A stretch of DNA of 64,000 nucleotides. Source: Thermomicrobiales bacterium (GTDB lineage Bacteria > Chloroflexota > Chloroflexia > Thermomicrobiales > UBA6265). A program made the translations under genes and the position numbers. The stretch spans positions 18,368 through 82,367 of the forward strand of contig JAWKPF010000019.1 of assembly GCA_041390825.1 (NCBI GenBank), given 5' to 3'. The notes beneath the pieces are model-generated. The model was given only the letters and a program-made list of their open reading frames with translations, made no database searches and had not been told where the DNA came from. Position 1 is the stretch's first letter. Every line of letters starts with the position of its first letter. Shown in pieces: positions 16,997-25,182 of this stretch.

Positions 16997-17122
16997 CAAC
17001 GCAACCGATCCAGGTTCGGCGTGAAAGGATTTGGCAGTGACGAGGCAGTCACCGCCACAGTCAGTGGCAATCCGCAGCAACCCGCAACGAGCACCAATGC
17101 AGTCACTGCATGGTGCTTTTTT
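16997..17122 (+). ncRNA. Compact structured RNA ending in an intrinsic terminator (riboswitch or sRNA candidate)
   Basis: Between the promoter and the terminator lies a three-way junction: P1 GGATT/AATCC (17027-17031 with 17069-17073), P2 GTGAC/GTCAC (17037-17041 with 17048-17052) and P3 GCCAC/GTGGC (17054-17058 with 17064-17068). GGC at 17033-17035 could instead pair with GCC at 17054-17056, extending P2 and breaking P3, so two exclusive folds exist. A 16-nt linker leads to the terminator. It matches no riboswitch consensus I recall (cobalamin, TPP, SAM-I, Moco, c-di-GMP, ZTP and guanidine were considered). The SWIM-protein gene starts 54 nt beyond the terminator. Confidence 0.6.
17090..17122 (+). 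terminator. Intrinsic terminator of the orphan RNA
   Basis: AGCACC-A-ATGCAG pairs with CTGCAT-GGTGCT over a TCA loop (12 bp, one bulged A), followed by six T. It could stop read-through into the SWIM gene conditionally or simply end a small RNA. Confidence 0.88.
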
Positions 17123-17175
17123 GTTTTGGTCGTAATTGTCCGTCAGCGACGGTTCGCGGTTACCGGAGGGGTCAC

Positions 17176-17445
17176 ATGAACTCAGCCATGATTGGGAAGA
17201 TCGAGAAGGCGCACCGATACGCGCAGGAACCAGAGCGCATACAGTTTCAGGAGTTTAAGGCGACGTTTCAGGGTGGTCATGACAGCTACGAAGTCGCGTT
17301 CGATGGCGAACATTGGACGTGCAACTGTCATACATTCGAGTCTCATGCCGTAGGTACATGCAGCCACATCATGGCAATGCAGCTCATCCTCGCACCTATG
17401 CTGTCGAACGACGCGCGCTACGCGACCGAGCTGCAACCGGCTTGA
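17176..17445 (+). CDS. Mini SWIM zinc-finger protein
   Basis: An 89-aa protein that is little more than one SWIM domain: FQGGHDSYEVAFDGEHWTCNCHTF and then GTCSHIMAMQ give the C-x-C...C-x-H zinc pattern. SWIM domains bind DNA or protein and usually sit inside larger proteins such as SWI2/SNF2 ATPases; none is nearby. The start has GGAGGGG upstream and is chosen over an upstream in-frame start at 17110, which would fall inside the RNA terminator. Its 3' end overlaps the convergent c-di-AMP-receptor gene by 28 nt. Expression may depend on the preceding RNA. Confidence 0.72.
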   Translation: MNSAMIGKIEKAHRYAQEPERIQFQEFKATFQGGHDSYEVAFDGEHWTCNCHTFESHAVGTCSHIMAMQLILAPMLSNDARYATELQPA

Positions 17446-17780
17446 GCCTCGGCGCAAATTCGCTCGAACTGGGCAACGCGGAGGACGAACACCACCGCGC
17501 CTCCTACCGACACGGTGTGCACGTCGGCCCCGGTGAGCTCATAGAGTTCGGCATCGAGCTCATCGGGCACCACCTCCACCCGCGAGCGTGAACTGGCCCG
17601 AATGAGCTCCAGGCACTCGGAGACGCGTTCGTCCTCGACGCCCATGAGGACGGTGGAATTGCCCGCCCGCAGGAATCCCCCGGTGCTCTGAATGCGCGTG
17701 ACGCGGAATCCAGCGCTTGTGACATTTCGAAGCAGGGGATCCGTGTCGTACGCTTGCACAATCGCTACGATGAGTTTCAC
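17418..17780 (-). CDS. Cyclic-di-AMP receptor family protein (DarA/PstA-like)
   Basis: A 120-aa PII-like protein. It has KLIVAIVQAYD at the start and the family hallmark GFRVTRIQSTGGFLRAGNSTVLMGVEDERV, followed by a beta hairpin and GGAVVFVL near the end. The family (DUF970) binds c-di-AMP and relays it to unknown partners. No diadenylate cyclase is in this window. GTG at 17780 with GAAGGTGA upstream gives the standard length; the frame is open further without family sequence. Confidence 0.88.
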   Translation of the reverse strand: MKLIVAIVQAYDTDPLLRNVTSAGFRVTRIQSTGGFLRAGNSTVLMGVEDERVSECLELIRASSRSRVEVVPDELDAELYELTGADVHTVSVGGAVVFVLRVAQFERICAEAQAGCSSVA

Positions 17781-17848
17781 TTGCCGGTCACCTTCCGTCT
17801 GGTCGTCTGGTGCGTTGCTGTGAAAAGTTCGTCGCTGAGGGCGTGCAC

Positions 17849-18620
17849 GTGGGTTCCGATCCGAAAACGTCAGGACGCTTGCTTGCGTCACTCGCATGGA
17901 CCGAGATCAGCGAATCGCTTGATTCGCGCTCGATCGTTCTTCTGCCGATAGGCGCCGTCGAGGCGCATGGTCCCCACCTGGGACTCGACACGGACGTCAT
18001 TATTGCGCAAGCCGCCGCTGGGAGCGCGGCTCATCGATTCCAGGCGATAGGCCGCCAGGCATGGATTGCGCCGCCGATTTGGTACGGCGTCTCGTTCGTC
18101 GGCGCTTCCTTTCCAGGTACAACGCCCGTGGCTCCCGAGCCGTTCCGCTTGTATCTCGAGTGGGTGTTGCGCGGGTTGAGCGCGATGGGACCGTCTGATG
18201 TGGTGGTTGTCAATGCCCACCTGGAACCAGCGCATTTCGATGCGATTCTCGATGCGTGCGCAACCGTCTCGGCAGATGTTGGCCGGGTGATCCATGCCGT
18301 CGACTACCGGCAACGGGGCTGGGCTGAGCGGTTGGGCGCCGAGTTTTCCGGCGGAAGCCGGCACGCCGGGAGCTATGAGACGTCTATCGTGCTTGCGGCG
18401 AGTCGACTCGGTGCGAACCGATTTGCTTGCCGATCTCGAGCCGGTGTCGATCGATCTTCCCGCGGCGCTGAGGTCGGGTGCGAGCACGTTCGACGAAGCC
18501 GGCGGGTCATTGGCCTACTTTGGGAATCCCGCTAGTGCGTCTGCCGAGGAGGGCAAACGGCTTCTTGAGACGGGGGCGATCATCGTCGAGAGCTACCTGC
18601 AGAAAGTCGACAGACCATGA
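17849..18620 (+). pseudogene. Creatininase-family amidohydrolase, frameshifted
   Basis: The first part reads as a creatininase (AWTEISESLDSRSIVLLPIGAVEAHGPHLG, then NAHLEPAHFDAI and HAGSYETSIVLAA). At about 18410 one extra G (CTC-G-GTGCGA) throws it out of frame; family sequence resumes one base later as VRTDLLADLEPVSIDLPAAL and runs to the TGA at 18618. Metal ligands in GAVEAHGPH and the Glu of GSYET survive on the 5' piece. Creatininase relatives are metal-dependent amidases. Its stop overlaps the ATG of the broken aconitase X gene, so this was an operon. A sequencing error is possible, but the next gene is broken twice. GTG at 17849 is the likely start. Confidence 0.8.
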
Positions 18621-19889
18621 GCGGCGCGCATTCGCTCCATCTGACCGAAACCGAGCGCGGCATGCTGGCGGGTGACGATGGCCCGGCGGCGGCGCTTGCC
18701 ATGCGCATCCTCACCCGGGTTGCTCCGCTCTACGGAGCCGACCGCTTCATCGAAGTCACGAAAGCGCACATCGACGGCATTGTCTACGAGGGAAATGCAG
18801 GCCTCGCGTTTGCGGAAAGGTTGGCCGACCTGGGGGGACGGGTACGGGTGCCAACCTCGCTCAATGTCATGTCGATGGATCGCACCAATTGGCGAGCGCT
18901 TGGCCAGGATCCGCAGTTTGCCGACAATGCTCGCCGGCTCGGCATGGCCTATGTGCGCATGGGCGCAGTGCCGGGTTTCACCTGCGCTCCTTATCACACC
19001 GAGGCGACTCCGGTCTTCGGAGAGCAAATCGCGTGGTCCGAATCGAATGCCGTCGCCTATGCAAATTCGGTCATCGGCGCCCGCACCAACCGATACGGAG
19101 ACTATCTCGACATTTCCTGCGCCCTCACCGGGCGGGTTCCGGCGTCGGGTCTGCACTTGACCGAGCATCGGAAAGGAACGCATCACTTCCGCCTCGCTGG
19201 CATATCACGCGCGTTGCAGGAGCGCGACGATTTCTATCCGGTGCTTGGCTATCTGCTTGGGCAATCAGTTTCCAGCGGCGTGCCCGTGATCGACGGGCTC
19301 GACGTCGATCCGACCAGCGATCAACTGAAGGCGCTGGCGGCAGCAGCGGCTTCATCCGGCGCAATCGCGTTGTTCCATATCGTCGGCGTGACCCCTGAGG
19401 CTCCCGATTTGCAGCAGGCGTTTCGGCGAACGGCCGTCGCAGTCGGTTCTCGTCACGCCAGAGCAGCTGCGAGCGGTGCGGAACACACTCACGACAGCAA
19501 CGTCGGCCGACGTCGATGTGGTGGCGTTTGGGAGTCCCCATGCCAGCCTACGGGAGTGTGTCGAGCTGGCTTAACTGATGCGCGGACGACATGCGAAGCC
19601 CGGCCTGCAGGTCTATCTGACCACAAGCCGAGCCATCAAGGAGATTCTGGAGCGCACCGGCGCGTTGCACGAGATCGAGGCCTTTGGAACAAGTGTGGTA
19701 GTGGATACCTGCATTGCGGTCGCGCCATTGGTGAAACCAGGCGCGAAGGTATTGATGACCAACTCGGGGAAATACGCGCATTACGGGCCAGGGATCATCG
19801 GTGTCGATTCGATCTATGGTTCGACACGGGAATGCATCGAGGCGGCAGTCAGCGGCAAGGCAGCGGTGGACGATTCGGTATGGCACTAG
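18617..19889 (+). pseudogene. Aconitase X catalytic subunit, frameshift plus nonsense
   Basis: The first 268 codons are a normal AcnX (DUF521) catalytic domain: HLTETERGMLAGDDGPAAAL, SLNVMSMDR, FTCAPYH, and SNAVAYANSVIGARTNRYGD with cluster Cys candidates. An extra C at about 19424 shifts the frame; the correct reading resumes as VLVTPEQLRAVRNTLTTATS...ECVELA, hits a TAA at 19572 where Glu is expected, then continues LMRGRHAKPGLQVYLTTSRAI and ends at TAG 19887 after AVSGKAAVDDS. Two independent lesions make this a true pseudogene rather than an error. AcnX enzymes are Fe-S dehydratases (cis-3-hydroxyproline dehydratase in bacteria, phosphomevalonate dehydratase in archaea). Confidence 0.87.
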
Positions 19890-20290
19890 CGCATCTGCGC
19901 GAGCCGCTGGTCGACGGGGCCGCGACCGGAACTGCCCTCGTGACCGATACCCCACTCAGCTTCTGGGTAGTGGACCCACGAACCGGAGAAGTCATCGACC
20001 GGCGCCATCCGTTGGCGGGGACGATGACCGGCCGTGTGCTGGCTCTTCCCGCTGGGAGGATCTTGCTCGCCAGCGGTGTGCTGCTCGAGTCGATCGCCAA
20101 TGGCGCGGCGCCGGTGGGCATCGTCATCTCCGAAATCGATCCCATCATCGGGCTGGGAGCGATTCTGGGTGAGGAATTGTTGGGCATCACCGTTCCGGTT
20201 GTCCTGGTTACCGCTGAAGAACGAGCGTCGATCGTTCGTGGAGTCCTGGTCTCGATCGAACCCGGCGGAACGATCGTTGTCGGAGAATGA
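19880..20290 (+). CDS. Aconitase X swivel-domain subunit
   Basis: A 136-aa protein with the AcnX swivel (DUF126) pattern: GAATGTALVTDTPLSFW, DPRTGEVIDRRHPLAG, LPAGRIL and SGVLLESIANGAAPVGIVISE. It normally closes over the catalytic subunit active site. The frame is intact although its partner gene is broken; its ATG overlaps the end of the partner. With no functional catalytic subunit visible, it is probably a relict or serves a paralogue elsewhere. GRILLASGVLLE keeps the conserved Gly/Ser turn. Confidence 0.85.
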   Translation: MALAHLREPLVDGAATGTALVTDTPLSFWVVDPRTGEVIDRRHPLAGTMTGRVLALPAGRILLASGVLLESIANGAAPVGIVISEIDPIIGLGAILGEELLGITVPVVLVTAEERASIVRGVLVSIEPGGTIVVGE

Positions 20291-20291
20291 A

Positions 20292-20327
20292 CGAGCGGTG
20301 AGGTCGTTCCCGCGATCCCACCGCTCG
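20292..20327. terminator. Hairpin between convergent aconitase X and leuB genes
   Basis: CGAGCGGTG pairs with CACCGCTCG over an 18-nt loop. There is no T-run on either strand, so termination is only possible, but the position between two convergent gene ends fits. Confidence 0.4.
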
Positions 20328-20367
20328 AACGAGTCGTACTTTCCGTTGCGGTCGGAACACCTGCTGA

Positions 20368-21465
20368 TCAGGCGATTCTCCGGGCCACCTCGTCACCAAA
20401 CGCATCGGTGGACGCAGCTGGCAGATCGCCAGCAATGTCGTAGGTGCGAATTCCAGCCTCGATCGTTTCGTTGACGGCGCGTTCCACATCGGCGGCGGCC
20501 GCCTCGAGTCCAAGCGAGGTGCGCAATAGCATCGCGAACGACAGAATCGTGCCAACAGGGTTCGCACGACCCTGGCCTGCCATGCTCGGAGCCGAGCCAT
20601 GGATCGGCTCATAGACGCCTCTGCGACGGCTATCATCCGCGCCGCGCTGCGCCCCGATGCTCGCTGACGGCAGGAGACCGATCGACCCGGCGAGCACGGA
20701 GGCCTCATCGGTCAGGATGTCTCCGAACATGTTCTCCATGACGACCACATCGAAGCGTGACGGCTGCCGCACGAGCCGCATCGACATCGCGTCGACGAGC
20801 ACATGCTCGACAGTGACATCTGGATAGTCGGGCGCGGTCTCTTCCACGATCTGCCGCCACAGGCGCGAGGTCGCGAGCACATTCATCTTGTCGACGCTGG
20901 CGAGTTGCTTGCGCCGGGTGCGCGCCAGCTCGAATGCAAGACGGACGACACGCGCGATTTCGGCTTCGCTATAGCGCATGGTGTCGACCGCGGAACGTCC
21001 CTTGCTGGTGGTGCGTTGACCAGACGGCTTGCCGAAGTAGATCCCGCCGGTGAGCTCGCGGACGACCACCAGGTCGGTGCCAGAGACGATCTCGGTCTTG
21101 ACTGGCGATGTATGCGCCAGCGCCGAGTTGACCGCCACTGGGCGGAGGTTGGCAAAGAGGCCCATTCCCTTGCGCAGCGCAAGGAGACCTCGCTCAGGGC
21201 GCCGCGAGACCTCGATGTTGTCCCAGGCCGGACCGCCCACCGCGCCGAGCAGCACGGCATCGGCTTTCTTGCAGATGGCAAGATCTTCGGTTCGCAACGG
21301 CACGCCATACGCGTCGATCGCCGCACCGCCGATCTCGACGTTCGTGGTCTCGAAGAGCACGTCGTACTTGGTCGCGACGGCTTCCATCGCCTTGACGGCC
21401 TGCGACACGATTTCGGGACCGACTCCGTCGCCCGGCATGAGAACGATGTTCGCTTTGGTTGCCAC
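20368..21465 (-). CDS. leuB: 3-isopropylmalate dehydrogenase
   Basis: A 365-aa NAD-dependent decarboxylating dehydrogenase for the third step of leucine synthesis. It has the opening ANIVLMPGDGVGPEIV, the substrate loop with ELTGGIYFGKP, the metal-binding MFGDILTDEAS and the NAD site GVYEPIHGSAPSMAGQGRANPVG. All catalytic residues look normal. GTG at 21465 has GGAGG upstream. It is the last gene of the ilv-leu operon, 70 nt after leuD. Confidence 0.95.
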   Translation of the reverse strand: MATKANIVLMPGDGVGPEIVSQAVKAMEAVATKYDVLFETTNVEIGGAAIDAYGVPLRTEDLAICKKADAVLLGAVGGPAWDNIEVSRRPERGLLALRKGMGLFANLRPVAVNSALAHTSPVKTEIVSGTDLVVVRELTGGIYFGKPSGQRTTSKGRSAVDTMRYSEAEIARVVRLAFELARTRRKQLASVDKMNVLATSRLWRQIVEETAPDYPDVTVEHVLVDAMSMRLVRQPSRFDVVVMENMFGDILTDEASVLAGSIGLLPSASIGAQRGADDSRRRGVYEPIHGSAPSMAGQGRANPVGTILSFAMLLRTSLGLEAAAADVERAVNETIEAGIRTYDIAGDLPAASTDAFGDEVARRIA

Positions 21466-21535
21466 TCGCTTGATTTCCTCCGTTTGGACATGATGATGGG
21501 CGCTTCGTCGAGCGCCCATCGCTGATTCCCTGGCG

Positions 21536-22135
21536 TTACGGGATGTGAATGCTTGGCATCCAGGCCGGGCGGGTCGCCTCGTAGGCGGTGATGTCTTCCG
21601 CATGCCGCATGGTAATGCCGATGTCGTCGAGCCCTTCGAGGAGCCGGTACTGCGTGAAATCGTCCATCGGAAACTCGATCTCTACGCCGATCTCAGGGAC
21701 GGAGAGGGTTCGATTTTCGATGTCGATCGACATCTCCAGTCCCGGTTCATCAGTAGCCGCTCGCATCAGCAGGTCGTTGACATCCTCCGGTACGACCACC
21801 GGCACCAAACCGGTCTTGGTCGCGTTATTGCGGAAGATGTCGCCAAACTTGGGGCAGATCACGGCCTGAATGCCGTTTTCCATCAACGCCCACACAGCAT
21901 GTTCGCGAGAGCTGCCGATCCCGAAGTTCGGGCCCGCAATCAGGATGGAACCGCCCTGATACTCGGGCTTGTTCATGACGAAGTCCGGATCCTGCTTCCA
22001 GGAGGAGAACAGCCCTTCGGCGAAGCCAGTTCGCTCCACACGGCGTAGCCAGACGGCCGGGATGATCTGGTCGGTATCGACATTGGCACGGTCGAGCGGA
22101 ATCGCCTTGCCTTCGATCTTCTGAATCTTCTGCAT
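21536..22135 (-). CDS. leuD: 3-isopropylmalate dehydratase small subunit
   Basis: A 199-aa swivel subunit of isopropylmalate isomerase, partner of LeuC. Typical blocks are PLDRANVDTDQIIP, GPNFGIGSSREHAVWAL and FGDIFRNNATKTGLVPV. The enzyme isomerises 2- to 3-isopropylmalate. It begins 5 nt after the leuC stop, so they are made together. Length is that of the longer bacterial LeuD type. Confidence 0.96.
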   Translation of the reverse strand: MQKIQKIEGKAIPLDRANVDTDQIIPAVWLRRVERTGFAEGLFSSWKQDPDFVMNKPEYQGGSILIAGPNFGIGSSREHAVWALMENGIQAVICPKFGDIFRNNATKTGLVPVVVPEDVNDLLMRAATDEPGLEMSIDIENRTLSVPEIGVEIEFPMDDFTQYRLLEGLDDIGITMRHAEDITAYEATRPAWMPSIHIP

Positions 22136-22140
22136 GGCGG

Positions 22141-23574
22141 TTACCTCAAGTCAGCCGGCGTGGCGAACGAACCGACCACCGCTGTTGCTGCGGCGACTGC
22201 CGGCGAAACCAGATGCGTGCGGCCGCCCTTGCCCTGTCGGCCTTCGAAGTTGCGGTTGCTGGTGGAGGCGCAGCGTTGACCCGGCGCGAGTTGGTCTGGA
22301 TTCATCCCCAGGCACATCGAGCACCCGGCCGACCGCCATTCGAACCCGGCAGCGCGGAAGATGCGATCGAGCCCTTCCTTTTCTGCCTGTTCCTTGACGC
22401 GCATCGAGCCAGGAACAACGTAGGCCTGCACGCCGGTGGCAACCTGCCGCCCGTCGATGACCGATGCCGCCAGGCGGAGGTCCTCGATGCGGCTGTTCGT
22501 GCATGAGCCAAGAAACACCACATCCACCGGAACATCCCGCATCGGTGTGCCGGGCGTCAGGTCCATGTAGGCCAGTGCGCGCTCTGCGGCGCTGCGTTGT
22601 CCCGGATCGGCAATGCGCGACGGATCGGGCACCGCTGCGTCGATAGGAACGACCTGGCCTGGGTTGGTGCCCCACGAAACGTAGGGGGCAATCCTGGCGG
22701 CGTCGAGCTCGACATAGGTGTCGAATACGGCATTGTCATCGGTTGGAAGCGACTGCCAGTAGTCCAGGGCTTGCTCCCAGAGCTTGCCTTTGGGCGCGTA
22801 TTTCCGGCCTTCGATGTAGCTGAAGGTGGTGTCATCCGGCGCGATCATGCCAGCTTTGGCGCCAGCCTCGATCGACATATTGCAGATCGTCATCCGCCCC
22901 TCCATTGAGAGGTTGCGGATCGCCGAACCGCGGTACTCGACCATATGACCGATGCCGCCGCCGGTGGTGATCTGGCCAATGATTGCCAGAATGATGTCTT
23001 TGGCGGTGGATCCTTCCGGCAGCTCGCCGTCGACATTGATCGACATGGTCTTGGGGCGCATCTGCGGCAGCGTCTGCGTCGCCAGCACATGTTCCACCTC
23101 GCTCGTGCCGATCCCGAACGCGAGCGCGCCAAATGCACCGTGGGTAGACGTATGGCTGTCGCCACAGACAATCGTCATGCCTGGAAGCGTCAACCCTTGC
23201 TCGGGGCCGATGACATGGACTATGCCCTGGCCCGGCGACCCCATCGGGTGCAGCAGGATGCCTGACGCCCGCGTGTTCTCGGTGAGCGTTTCGACCTGTT
23301 TCGCGGAAATGGGGTCCTTGATGGGAAGGTGGATATCGATCGTCGGCACATTGTGATCGGCCGTCGCGACGGTCAAGTCGGTGCGCCGCACATCGCGGCC
23401 GTGCATCCGCAGGCCCTCGAAGGCCTGCGGAGATGTCACTTCATGCACCAGGTGCAAATCGATGTAGAGGAGATCGGGGCCGCCGGCCTCGGTGCGAACA
23501 ACGTGGGCATCCCACAGCTTGTCGCTCAGCGTCCTGCCGGACGGCTGCGTTGGAATATCGCTTTCTGCACTCAT
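22141..23574 (-). CDS. leuC: 3-isopropylmalate dehydratase large subunit
   Basis: A 477-aa aconitase-family enzyme. It has DLHLVHEVTSPQAFEGLR, HNVPT, CGDSHTSTHGAFGALAFGIGTSEVEHV and the three cluster Cys in VFLGSCTNSRIEDL and SAGCSMCLGMNPDQL. It binds a [4Fe-4S] cluster and works with LeuD. It sits 9 nt after leuA and 5 nt before leuD, in the usual C-D order. Confidence 0.97.
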   Translation of the reverse strand: MSAESDIPTQPSGRTLSDKLWDAHVVRTEAGGPDLLYIDLHLVHEVTSPQAFEGLRMHGRDVRRTDLTVATADHNVPTIDIHLPIKDPISAKQVETLTENTRASGILLHPMGSPGQGIVHVIGPEQGLTLPGMTIVCGDSHTSTHGAFGALAFGIGTSEVEHVLATQTLPQMRPKTMSINVDGELPEGSTAKDIILAIIGQITTGGGIGHMVEYRGSAIRNLSMEGRMTICNMSIEAGAKAGMIAPDDTTFSYIEGRKYAPKGKLWEQALDYWQSLPTDDNAVFDTYVELDAARIAPYVSWGTNPGQVVPIDAAVPDPSRIADPGQRSAAERALAYMDLTPGTPMRDVPVDVVFLGSCTNSRIEDLRLAASVIDGRQVATGVQAYVVPGSMRVKEQAEKEGLDRIFRAAGFEWRSAGCSMCLGMNPDQLAPGQRCASTSNRNFEGRQGKGGRTHLVSPAVAAATAVVGSFATPADLR

Positions 23575-23583
23575 TCAGTCGAG

Positions 23584-25161
23584 CTAACTCCAGCGTGAAA
23601 CGCTTGTCGTCCCGGCAAGCACCGTGGTCGATTCGCCGATTTCGATCTTGCTCATGGCGTCGATATACGCGCGCGCGCTGGCTTCGACAATGTCGGTCGC
23701 CAGTCCATGTCCGGTGTAGATGGCGTCTTGCCATTTGATGCGAACGTGAACCTGACCTTGCGCATCGTAGCCAGGCGTAACGGCCTCGACGTGGTAGTAC
23801 TCGAGCGACGGCTCGAATCCTGCAGCAGCGCCGATCGCCATGAAGAGCGCGTCGACCGGGCCGTTTCCCTCGGCGTTGCCGACCAGCGTTTCGTCATTGT
23901 GCCCGAGCACGATGGAAACGGTCGTGGGTTCGCCGCTGGCGATGTCGACCTTCCATTGGCGGAGGGTGTAGACGTCGTCCTTGGTCTCTTGCTGATTGCG
24001 GACCAGCGCGACGAGGTCCGCCGCGGTGACACGCTTCTTCTTGTCGGCCAATTCGAGAAACTTCTCGTAGGCCGCCTGCATTTCTTCCTCGGACAGCTTG
24101 ATACCGAGATCGTTGAGCCCGTTGCGGAACCCGGCTCGGCCAGAGTGCTTGCCCAGCACCAACCGAGTGCCTTCCCAGCCTACGTCTTCGGGATTCATGA
24201 TCTCGTAGGTAGTGCGGTGCTTCAGCATGCCGTCCTGATGGATGCCGGCTTCGTGCGCAAAGGCGTTGTCGCCCACGATCGCCTTGTTGACCTGCACCTC
24301 CAGGCCGGTTATGCCGGAGAGGCGGCGGCTAATGGGGACGATGCGGTCGGTGCGGATGTTCGTGTACGCGCCGCCAAACTGCTCGCCTCGGGTCGCCAGC
24401 GCCATGACGACTTCTTCCAGCGCGGTGTTGCCAGCGCGTTCGCCAATGCCGTTGACGGTTACCTCTGCCTGACGGGCGCCAGCCGCAATCGCTGCCAATG
24501 TGTTGGCGGTGCCCATGCCCAGATCGTTGTGACAATGGACCGAGATGATCACATCGTCGATTCCCGGCACGCGCTCCTGCAGGTAGGCCATCAGATTGGC
24601 GTATTCGGCCGGCGTGGTGTAGCCGACCGTATCGGGCACGTTCAGCGTCGTCGCTCCCGCCTTGATAGCGGTATCGAACACCTGCACCAGGAAGTCCCAA
24701 TCGGAGCGGGTCGCATCCTCGGCGGAAAACTCGACATCGCTGGTGAATGACTTGGCGAAGGCGACCATCTCGGCGATGCGCTCGATCAGCTCCTCGCGCG
24801 TCATCTTGAGCTTGTGCTCGAGATGAATGTCGGACGAGGCGATGAAGGTATGAATACGGGCGGATTCGGCTCCCTGGATCGCCTTGGCGGCCCGCTCGAT
24901 GTCGTTTCGGTTGGCGCGGGCGAGACCGGCTACGGTGGCGCCCTTGACGCGCTCGGCGATCAGCTTGACCGCTTCGAAGTCACCGGGCGAGGCCGCCGGA
25001 AAGCCGGCTTCGATGATGTCGACGCCCAACTCGACCAGGGCGTCGGACATCTCGAGCTTCTCCTCGACCGTCATCGTCGCGCCGGGAGATTGCTCGCCGT
25101 CGCGCAAAGTGGTGTCGAAGATCCAGATTCGTTTCCGTACATCAGGCTCCGCTGATGGCAT
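23584..25161 (-). CDS. leuA: 2-isopropylmalate synthase
   Basis: A 525-aa enzyme condensing 2-ketoisovalerate with acetyl-CoA, the committed step of leucine synthesis. The catalytic TIM barrel has FDTTLRDGEQSPG, ARANRNDIERA and SVHCHNDLGMGTANTLA with GERAGNTALEEV. The C-terminal regulatory LeuA dimer domain (from about 395) indicates leucine feedback inhibition. It starts 21 nt after ilvC. Confidence 0.96.
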   Translation of the reverse strand: MPSAEPDVRKRIWIFDTTLRDGEQSPGATMTVEEKLEMSDALVELGVDIIEAGFPAASPGDFEAVKLIAERVKGATVAGLARANRNDIERAAKAIQGAESARIHTFIASSDIHLEHKLKMTREELIERIAEMVAFAKSFTSDVEFSAEDATRSDWDFLVQVFDTAIKAGATTLNVPDTVGYTTPAEYANLMAYLQERVPGIDDVIISVHCHNDLGMGTANTLAAIAAGARQAEVTVNGIGERAGNTALEEVVMALATRGEQFGGAYTNIRTDRIVPISRRLSGITGLEVQVNKAIVGDNAFAHEAGIHQDGMLKHRTTYEIMNPEDVGWEGTRLVLGKHSGRAGFRNGLNDLGIKLSEEEMQAAYEKFLELADKKKRVTAADLVALVRNQQETKDDVYTLRQWKVDIASGEPTTVSIVLGHNDETLVGNAEGNGPVDALFMAIGAAAGFEPSLEYYHVEAVTPGYDAQGQVHVRIKWQDAIYTGHGLATDIVEASARAYIDAMSKIEIGESTTVLAGTTSVSRWS

Positions 25162-25182
25162 GTGCAGATACTCCGTTTCGGT

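Noticed and set aside
19400..19600. Programmed frameshift in the aconitase X gene
   Set aside because: No slippery heptamer is seen at 19424, and a separate in-frame TAA follows, so decay is the simpler reading.
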